Shown piece after piece: positions 1 to 5,268 of a stretch of DNA of 10,288 nt. This DNA comes from CAYNFT01 sp964396535 (GTDB lineage Bacteria > Chloroflexota > Dehalococcoidia > Dehalococcoidales > UBA2162), in NCBI GenBank assembly GCA_964396535.1, contig CAYNFT010000077.1:1-10288 (forward strand). Direction: 5' to 3'. The notes below the pieces were generated by a model. That model was not told the DNA's origin, ran no database searches, and saw nothing but the letters and a program-made list of their open reading frames with translations. Each line of letters opens with the position of its first letter. Positions within the stretch are counted from its first letter, which is position 1. The position numbers were made by a program, and so were the translations under genes.

Positions 1-1
1 G

Positions 2-404
2 GAGATAAAAGACCGAACTGGGGAAACCCTGGCCCAGACAGAGGTCAGCGTGGATGCCGGCTATTTCAGCTCGGATAATATTCGATACTGTCATGAGCAA
101 GGACTGCTCATTAAGAGCCAGGTGTTACCGGAATAAAAGTACCTACCGAGATTTCAGAGTAAAGAGGGAATATTTCGAAACCTTAGCCTTAAGAGCCCGG
201 ATGACCGACAAACTGTCAGGGGAACACGGGAAACAGCGGATGAGGGATAGGGCTTGCCTGATAGAGCACGTCTTCGGGGAGATCAAGGATATATTTAGAT
301 TCAGGAGATTCCGGCACCGGAGCCTGGAGAAAGTGAGGCTGATATGGCAGCTGGTCTGTATCGGATATAACTTCAGGAAGATGGCCAGGCTGGCCTATGG
401 ATAA
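2..404 (+). pseudogene. 3' remnant of IS1182-type DDE transposase, frameshifted
   Basis: This is the C-terminal half of a cut-and-paste DDE transposase whose 5' end lies outside the window. Reading from base 2, one frame contains VSVDAGYFSSDNI, which fits the second catalytic aspartate region (DAGYFS) of IS1182-like transposases, and it stops at 134-136. The rest of the protein continues in the next frame to 404. That part has a C-rich LRARC segment, then EHVFGEIK with the catalytic glutamate, FRRFRHRSLEKVR, and a terminal CIGYNFRKM, all typical of this family's C-terminus. The two parts are therefore separated by a frameshift near 115-136. The segment between DAGYFS and the LRARC piece also looks shorter than usual, so a small deletion is possible. 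The ATG at 54 lies inside the domain and is not a true start. It cannot encode an active enzyme unless programmed frameshifting occurs, for which I see no slippery signal. Confidence 0.75.
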
Positions 405-510
405 CAGAGGAGAGCAGAGAAGAATAAGGAGACTCATGATCTATAAAACAGAATAGAAGCCTTCATCTCTTTGAAATCTCTTCTAAAAGACCGGAGAACA
501 AATACCAAGT

Positions 511-528
511 AGGTTTTTCGACAGGCTC
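511..528. mobile_element. possible right end of the insertion sequence
   Basis: About 110 bp after the transposase stop there is a TTTTTCGACAGGCTC stretch resembling the terminal inverted repeats of many insertion sequences. It sits just before coding similarity to DnaB begins near 586, so it is a plausible element boundary. The left end is outside the window, so neither the matching inverted repeat nor the target duplication can be checked. The intervening 405-510 shows no gene. Confidence 0.35.
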
Positions 529-543
529 GGAACTTATACGCAC

Positions 544-822
544 TTGAGGCGGGACAAAAACTTAGCAATGCTGTTGCCTAGATGCCAGGACTATGGGGCT
601 CGGGTGGTTTTTATTTATCGGGATGATTACTACATCAATAAAGAGGAGTGGGAAAGCCAGTACCCAGATAAAGAATACCCCGAAGGCATTGCTGAGATTA
701 TCATCGCCAAGCACCGTAACGGCCCTACCGGACAAATAAATCTGCGCTTCGTCCCAAGACTGTCCAAGTTTGAGAATATCACAGAGCCACATCTGTTAGA
801 TGAAGGACAAAAGAATGATTGA
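544..822 (+). pseudogene. dnaB: 3' fragment of replicative DNA helicase (DnaB)
   Basis: The last roughly 78 codons match the C-terminal end of the hexameric replicative helicase DnaB. VVFIYRDDYY (residues 21-30 of this frame) fits the conserved FIYRDEYY segment, and AEIIIAKHRNGPTG followed by a LRF...FEN pattern fits the signature that ends the RecA-like ATPase domain. A normal DnaB is about 440-480 residues. Walker A, Walker B and the whole N-terminal domain are missing, and the 14-15 residues before the match (from a TTG at 544) do not resemble DnaB. Another frame just upstream reads LSNAVA, which could be a decayed version of the LSRAVE segment, so an internal deletion or frameshift is possible. 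It lies directly behind the insertion-sequence remnant, as if the gene had been cut by that element or a recombination event. The fragment identity is firm; which dnaB it came from (host or phage) is open. Confidence 0.75.
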
Positions 823-860
823 GGAAGGCACCACCAATGACCTGACCCCGGCTAGCCTGT

Positions 861-994
861 GTCTGCCCGAGAAGTTCCGGGGACCTTCCCGAAGTGGATG
901 CTTTTGAAATGGGGTTGGAGTTATCCAGCACGGCTAAAGCTCCGGGAAGGTCGGAAACAGGCGGGTAGACCCTACTCTAACATTAGTGGAGGGT
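861..994 (+). other. long imperfect hairpin, candidate structured RNA
   Basis: Three nested helices can be read directly. The outer one is GTCTGCCCG (861-869) with CGGGTAGAC (962-970), nine pairs including one G-U. The middle one is TTCC (875-878) with GGAA (953-956). The inner one is GACCTTCCCG (882-891) with CGGGAAGGTC (943-952), ten perfect pairs. They enclose a loop of about 50 bases. A second small hairpin follows immediately: ACCCT plus ACT (969-976) pairs with AGT plus AGGGT (985-994) around a GG bulge, sharing its first two bases with the outer helix. There is no U-tract after either, so it is not a simple terminator. I do not recognise an RNA family. It could be a small RNA, part of an intron or ribozyme relic, or a miniature inverted-repeat element. 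The strand is uncertain because a hairpin reads on both; the G-U pair works only in the plus-strand transcript. Confidence 0.4.
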
Positions 995-1047
995 AAGAAG
1001 CACCAACGAGAGACAGCCAAGTATTTTAACTTCAGTTAGAGGGGAAA

Positions 1048-1065
1048 AGATTGTTCGAACAATCT
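1048..1065. repeat. perfect 18-bp palindrome
   Basis: AGATTGTTCGAACAATCT reads identically on both strands with no loop and is centred on TTCGAA. Such a gapless palindrome suits binding by a symmetric dimeric protein (repressor or recombinase) better than an RNA hairpin. No intact gene flanks it closely, so its function is unassigned. Confidence 0.5.
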
Positions 1066-1112
1066 AGGTTTGTGGATTATATACAACAGGTCACCAGCTT
1101 AAGTCCGTGGAC

Positions 1113-1157
1113 TAGCTTCAACGGGTCAATGAGGGATTAGCTTCAACGGATCCATGA
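1113..1157 (+). repeat. 20-bp direct repeat pair
   Basis: TAGCTTCAACGGGTCAATGA (1113-1132) recurs as TAGCTTCAACGGATCCATGA (1138-1157), with two mismatches and a 25-bp period. A weaker AGCTT-containing match lies at 1096-1112. Two copies are too few for a CRISPR array. They may be a minor tandem duplication or binding sites. Confidence 0.5.
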
Positions 1158-1529
1158 CATAAGTTTGCTGGGGATAGGATTGAATACGAAATTGAATACG
1201 GTGATGGTATCAGTGGTGAACATTGTGGGGATATATTTAGAGAAATCATTGAGTAATCGAGGGGTTTTTGAATTGTTATAGAGTGGAAAAGCTAAGAGGG
1301 GGGAGGTACCCCTGGCATCCTTTATTTGAAGCTGAACGGTCTTCCTCCTCGTCAATAAAGTACTTGATCTACGGAACCAGGAGCATGGGTATCATTCTCA
1401 GCCATGATTTTATAAGCAGAGCCAAATTGACTGATACCTTTGTAAGGCAAAACATTAATCATAAGGCCGATTATATCATCTGTTTAAGATGGTGTCAGCT
1501 TTGTAGCTTCCTGTGTATTTATCGTTTGA

Positions 1530-1552
1530 GTAACAAAACGCTACTTTGTTAC
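1530..1552. repeat. 8-bp perfect inverted repeat (hairpin)
   Basis: GTAACAAA (1530-1537) and TTTGTTAC (1545-1552) form a perfect eight-base stem around a seven-base loop. It lies about 60 bp beyond the 3' end of the minus-strand mrr remnant, so it may once have ended that transcript. The stem is AT-rich and is not followed by a clear T-run on either strand, so I do not call it an intrinsic terminator. Confidence 0.35.
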
Positions 1553-1610
1553 CTAGAAAGGCTTTCTTTAGGCAAAACATGCATTGGCTACTCGACGTGT
1601 TAATCTTAAG

Positions 1611-2144
1611 CTATTTTGGTGGTACGTAACCTGGGGAGACAGGGATATAGACTTTTCTTAAAGGTACAAGAGCTTGATACTGCGGGTCCAGTTTTTCGTA
1701 GTTCTCAAGAAGAAGATTGATAAATTGACCTCGATCTATCAATGTAATTTTTGCTCCCCTCTCTGGCTCCCTAAGAGCATCTGATGTGAAACCTCCGGTA
1801 GACACAAATAACCCATTCTCGTTCTCCCGTATGGTTCCAGCTAAAGCGCGTACCTCTGGAGCCCCTGACTGTCCTTTCCTATGCTTAACTTGCACTTTGA
1901 TTCTTGGTGTCTCGAAGCCGAGAGCGTCCGGGTGAGCAATGATGTCGACGCCTAAATCTCGTCCCGGCGAACTTACGCGAGTTTTGAATCCCATAGCTCC
2001 GAGAACCCCCGCTACTAGCTCCTGAAAATCATAGGCATCGATTTAGCTCAAAAGGTCAGAAATCATCTCGTCTGCTTTACCCCGCACATCTTCATAAAAC
2101 AAAGTAGCCGGCTGTTGTATATCAGCCTCTTTAGTAATGCCGGG
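1611..2144 (-). pseudogene. Mrr-type restriction endonuclease, broken by in-frame stop
   Basis: The frame encodes an Mrr catalytic domain (PD-(D/E)xK nuclease fold), which in its family cleaves modified or foreign DNA. DLGVDIIAH and IKVQVKHRKG supply the D...QxK catalytic pattern (Asp17, Gln35, Lys37 counted from the ATG at 1994). They are followed by APEVRALAGTI and GLFVSTGGFTSDAL, the usual core strands. The ATG at 1994 lies inside the domain. The codons just upstream in the same frame read IDAYDFQELVAGVLGA, the normal start of the domain helix. Before that comes an in-frame TAA (2043-2045) and then another 32 codons ending ADEMISDLLS, bounded upstream by TAG (2145-2147). Coding sense thus continues across the TAA, which indicates a nonsense mutation in a once longer gene. 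The N-terminal part beyond 2147 is not recognisable. A truncated product from the internal ATG would lack part of the fold. Confidence 0.7.
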
Positions 2145-2190
2145 CTAATTTCACCATATGCTAGTCACATCCTAGCTTCTGTAAGCAAGC

Positions 2191-3042
2191 TTAACCAAAT
2201 AATTGCGTTGACATGTCTTTACCCAAAAGTCCTACTGCATCGGCACGGCATTGTCGGCAATGTGTCATTTGTTTAATGATTTTTGCACATTCACCCTGTA
2301 ACCTTTTCCTGTCAGTAGGCGAAGGAGTGCTAAGGTGGGCAAACTTGAAGAGAGGAATTAGAGGCATGATATTCTGCATGTAAACTCCAAGCCCTTTAAT
2401 CTTTTTAGCTACTTCAATGATATGATTGTCATTTATGGTAGGAATCATGACAGTGTTTACCTTGACAACTATTCCCTCTTTAACAGCCATCTTAATCCCC
2501 GCCAATTGATTATTGAGTAACACTTCCGCGGCTTCAACCCCTTCTAGCTTTTTACCCCAATAATGGATAAAGGAATAGATTTTTGCTCCTATGGAAGGGT
2601 CAACAGCATTTAAGGTTACGGTCATAGTATCTACCCCTAATTGCTTTGCCGATTCTACTTTTTCTGGTAGCAGTAGTCCGTTGGTGCTCATGCATTGATG
2701 TAAATAGGGGAAGCTATCCTTTATTAGGCGAAAGGTTTCAAAAGTCTCCTCATTAAATAGAGGGTCTCCCGGTCCGGCGATGCCTACTACCCTTATATTA
2801 GGAAATTTTTCTATCACTTCCTTAACCCTTCCCACCGCCTCTTGGGGGCTAATGACCTTGCTTGTCACACCAGGTCTACTTTCATTGACACAATCGTATT
2901 TTCTCTCGCAGTAATTACATTGAATATTACACTTAGGAGCAACAGGCAGGTGTATCCTCCCAAAACGATGGGATGCGATTTCGGAGAAGCACGGATGCTG
3001 GTCTATAATATCGGCTATCACTAATGGGTTATCTAACTTCAT
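2191..3042 (-). CDS. NifB-like radical SAM Fe-S-carbide cluster synthase
   Basis: NifB fuses two [4Fe-4S] clusters and inserts a SAM-derived carbide and a sulfur to give NifB-co, the 8Fe core of nitrogenase cofactors. Numbering from the GTG one codon upstream, the radical SAM motif is Cys39, Cys43, Cys46 (CNIQCNYC), followed by ERKYDCVNESRPGV. GIAGPGDPL is the SAM-binding glycine region. The N-terminal HPCFSE (His17, Cys19) and the C-terminal CRQCRADAVGLLG (Cys263, Cys266) match the regions that hold the extra precursor clusters in NifB. All diagnostic NifB blocks are present. At about 283 residues it is the core enzyme only, without the C-terminal NifX-like domain found in many diazotroph NifB proteins. 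I chose the ATG at 3042 because AAGGA lies 5 bases before it; the GTG at 3045 would leave only 2. It is the last gene of the operon, 30 bases after the H-like gene, so it presumably feeds the neighbouring D/K-like pair. The symbol is left empty because the pathway may not be N2 fixation. Confidence 0.9.
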   Translation of the reverse strand: MKLDNPLVIADIIDQHPCFSEIASHRFGRIHLPVAPKCNIQCNYCERKYDCVNESRPGVTSKVISPQEAVGRVKEVIEKFPNIRVVGIAGPGDPLFNEETFETFRLIKDSFPYLHQCMSTNGLLLPEKVESAKQLGVDTMTVTLNAVDPSIGAKIYSFIHYWGKKLEGVEAAEVLLNNQLAGIKMAVKEGIVVKVNTVMIPTINDNHIIEVAKKIKGLGVYMQNIMPLIPLFKFAHLSTPSPTDRKRLQGECAKIIKQMTHCRQCRADAVGLLGKDMSTQLFG

Positions 3043-3072
3043 CACAGTCCTTCTGGTGGGCAGCTACCCCAC

Positions 3073-3915
3073 CTATTTCTTCAGGTGCTGCCGATGCAGA
3101 GCCTCAAGCTCGGAAAGCTCCTCCACTGGCGTGGGAATCACCGGACGGTCATTATCCATCACTCGTCTGGCCAGCTCACGGAATGCCTCTGCCTCTTCTG
3201 AGTCGGGAGAATGCTCTAATACCGTTCTGCTCTCAACTTCACATGCTTGAATTACCAGGCTGCGAGGGACAACATGGACGAGCTTGCTCCCCAGGGTCTG
3301 AGCAAAGTCAGTAAGGACTTTGTTTTCGAACTGCTCATCGCCAGAGCTATTGCATATCACGCCAGCCAGTCCTGTTTCACCCCGCCGTGAGAGGCGTCGA
3401 ATCGCTTTAGCAATGTTGTTAGCAGCGTAAATGCTCATAAAGGCACCGGAACAAAGGAGATAGATTTCCCGGGCGTAGCCTTCGCGGATTGGCTGGGCAA
3501 AGCCGCCACAAACCACATCCCCCAAAACATCATAAACCACCACATCAACACCATAAGTATCGAAAGCCTTGAGGTCCCTGAGAATGTTGATTGCTGTCAA
3601 TACCCCCCGGCCAGCGCAGCCAATCCCTGGCTCAGGCCCTCCCGATTCTACACAATAGACCCCCTGAGGTCCCTCAAAAACGATGTCCTCGAGAGCGATG
3701 GCATATTCGTCGCGCCCCATTCTAAGGTGCTCCCTATAGGTTTCAAGCACTGTTGGGATCAACTTTCCCTGGGTTAAGCTCCTAGTGGAGTCTCTCTTGG
3801 GGTCACACCCAACCTGCATTACCTTGAGCCCTTGTTCCCGGAGAGCCATGGAAAGGTTGGTCGCTATGGTGCTTTTGCCAATCCCTCCCTTGCCATATAT
3901 GGCAATCTGTCTCAT
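3073..3915 (-). CDS. nitrogenase Fe protein-like ATPase (NifH-like reductase)
   Basis: This is a dimeric ATP-driven electron donor of the NifH/BchL/CfbC family that passes low-potential electrons to the D/K-like partner. The P-loop is GKGGIGKST (residues 8-16). Switch I is CDPKRDSTR (37-45), where NifH normally has Ala in place of Arg41. Cys100 in GIGCAGRG and Cys136 in YDVLGDVVCGGF are the two ligands per subunit of the bridging [4Fe-4S] cluster, and Arg103 corresponds to the Arg that is ADP-ribosylated in NifH. IYLLCSGAFMSIYAANNI and ICNSSGDE also follow NifH closely. At 280 residues it is slightly shorter than NifH (about 290), mostly at the C-terminus. Its ATG directly follows the TAG of the K-like gene, with GAGGTGG 3 bases upstream, so translation is probably coupled. 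The sequence is nearer NifH than BchL, but the gene set around it argues against a standard nif assignment. Confidence 0.92.
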   Translation of the reverse strand: MRQIAIYGKGGIGKSTIATNLSMALREQGLKVMQVGCDPKRDSTRSLTQGKLIPTVLETYREHLRMGRDEYAIALEDIVFEGPQGVYCVESGGPEPGIGCAGRGVLTAINILRDLKAFDTYGVDVVVYDVLGDVVCGGFAQPIREGYAREIYLLCSGAFMSIYAANNIAKAIRRLSRRGETGLAGVICNSSGDEQFENKVLTDFAQTLGSKLVHVVPRSLVIQACEVESRTVLEHSPDSEEAEAFRELARRVMDNDRPVIPTPVEELSELEALHRQHLKK

Positions 3916-5268
3916 CTACCACCTCGCTTTGTATCTTCTCTCTTTTGACCGGTATCTATCCAACCAGTCATTGTGGATGCATTCGATTATATTCAACATG
4001 CCCACATACCCGAAGTATTCCCGATTGATGCTGCGAAATCGGGAAATGGGATTCACTAACCGGAATACAAATGGGATGTCCAACTCCTCAACAGCGTGTC
4101 TTTCTATATTGCTGCCAAACACCACCTCCGGTTTGACTTCGCCCAGGGCCAGTTTTGACTGGTACACGTCAGCGTTGTATACCACTTTGGGACTGATGTC
4201 TAAATCCTTCAGTTCCTGCGCCAGTATCTCCTTTGCTCCTGGCAGGCAGGACCTCAAGCAAAGGAGATAGGGAATCATCTCCAAGTCTTCGGTTATGAAA
4301 TGTAGCAGGGGAATGCCCACCGTGGCATCGGCAACGATAGCTGCTGGTGCCCGGTGCATGAAGAACTGCTCCAGGCCCTTGCGCCGACACTGTTCTACCA
4401 CCATCTTCTCTCCCTCAGCGGCAATTCTTTCAGCAGCATCCTGGGCGCCCAGTCTCTTCCCCAACTCTATAAGCCAGCGACGGGTATTGGTAAATCCCAC
4501 CGGCAGAGGCATGCCCTTACACAACTGCTCAATCCCGAACTGCTGAGCTAAATAGTCTGCTGCCCTTTGCCCGGCATCGTGACTGAGCACAATACATCCC
4601 TCGGCCAAGGCCACATCTTTAAATTCGCTTAAGGTTGTGTCGTGGGTCAGGGTAGCCAGAACCTTTATTCCCATCTGGTGTAGAACATCTTTAACCCAGG
4701 ACAGGTCACCCATCCAGGTGGGATTACTATTAGCATGGGGAGCAATGAGACAAACCGAGCCAGGGATTTTCTCTCCACCCCCGGCTACCAGCCTTTTCAA
4801 CATGGCGTCCAGGGCCATGTCCGTACCTTCGTTCTGGTCACCACGAAACCCGGCACACTCGATAGGTACAATCTCAAAGTCCACCTGGGAACGCATATCA
4901 TCGCATACGGCGACAATATCATCCCCGACAATCTCTGGGCCGCAGGAGCTAAGCACAAACATAATGGGCGCTCCCAGCTCCTGAGCTTCAAGGATAGTGC
5001 GTGCCAGAAGCTCCTCACCCCCGTGGACAATCTCATCCTCACATAGTTTGGTGGACAGAATCAGGGTCTCAGTATAGTCTGCGTCCTGCCAGCCAAAGGC
5101 AGCCTCGACTAACTGGTAACACCCTTGTGGCGAATGGGCGAGGACACAGCAGCCGGTTACTCCCAGAGCAGTCTGAGCGGCACCGTAGAAAGCACAGCGA
5201 AGATACGGGTCGTGGCACCTTTGTGCAGTGGCTGTCATGTACTCCCTGGTCTCAGTCAAATCATTCAA
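3916..5268 (-). CDS. nitrogenase component 1 beta-like subunit (NifK/NifN-like)
   Basis: This is one half of a nitrogenase-type catalytic heterotetramer. Numbering is from the upstream TTG. Cys25 (RCAFYGAAQTALGV), Cys50 (SPQGC) and Cys109 (LSSCGPEIVGDDI) align by eye with NifK Cys70, Cys95 and Cys153, so an interface P-cluster or equivalent is expected. Cys76 (STKLCEDEIVHGGE) matches another conserved block. The position of NifK Ser188 appears to be Gly140. The end, with IPFVFRLVNPISRF and YFGYVGM, follows the NifK/VnfK/AnfK C-terminal pattern. At about 450 residues it lacks the long NifK N-terminal extension (NifK is about 520) and is NifN-sized. The start is uncertain. The TTG at 5268 overlaps the upstream stop as TTGA but sits directly on GGAGG; the TTG at 5259 is 9 bases from that GGAGG; the ATG at 5238 has AGGGAG 3 bases upstream. 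It pairs with the preceding D-like subunit. Confidence 0.88.
   Translation of the reverse strand: MNDLTETREYMTATAQRCHDPYLRCAFYGAAQTALGVTGCCVLAHSPQGCYQLVEAAFGWQDADYTETLILSTKLCEDEIVHGGEELLARTILEAQELGAPIMFVLSSCGPEIVGDDIVAVCDDMRSQVDFEIVPIECAGFRGDQNEGTDMALDAMLKRLVAGGGEKIPGSVCLIAPHANSNPTWMGDLSWVKDVLHQMGIKVLATLTHDTTLSEFKDVALAEGCIVLSHDAGQRAADYLAQQFGIEQLCKGMPLPVGFTNTRRWLIELGKRLGAQDAAERIAAEGEKMVVEQCRRKGLEQFFMHRAPAAIVADATVGIPLLHFITEDLEMIPYLLCLRSCLPGAKEILAQELKDLDISPKVVYNADVYQSKLALGEVKPEVVFGSNIERHAVEELDIPFVFRLVNPISRFRSINREYFGYVGMLNIIECIHNDWLDRYRSKERRYKARW

Larger units (their letters stand above)
823..1610. other. gene-poor stretch between dnaB fragment and mrr remnant
   Basis: I see no credible protein gene here. 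Two open frames exist (plus 1268-1603 from a TTG, minus 1143-1355), but neither has a ribosome binding site, a recognisable motif or natural protein composition. The stretch contains a long hairpin (861-970), a small hairpin (969-994), an 18-bp palindrome (1048-1065), a 20-bp direct repeat pair (1113-1157), an 11-bp tandem pair ATTGAATACGA/ATTGAATACGG (1179-1201) and an 8-bp hairpin (1530-1552). The density of short repeats next to broken genes suggests decayed mobile DNA. Confidence 0.6.

Noticed and set aside
216..437. minus-strand open frame opposite the transposase
   Set aside because: It is antisense to a recognisable transposase C-terminus and has no domain features.
1113..1157. CRISPR array
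   Set aside because: There are only two imperfect copies with a 5-base gap between them, too short for a spacer, and no cas genes.
1143..1355. 70-residue minus-strand open frame
   Set aside because: It overlaps the direct and tandem repeats, has no family features and no good upstream signal.
1268..1603. 111-residue plus-strand open frame
   Set aside because: It starts at a TTG without a ribosome binding site, has a Ser run and Cys/Leu-rich ends, and contains no recognisable motif. It looks like chance.
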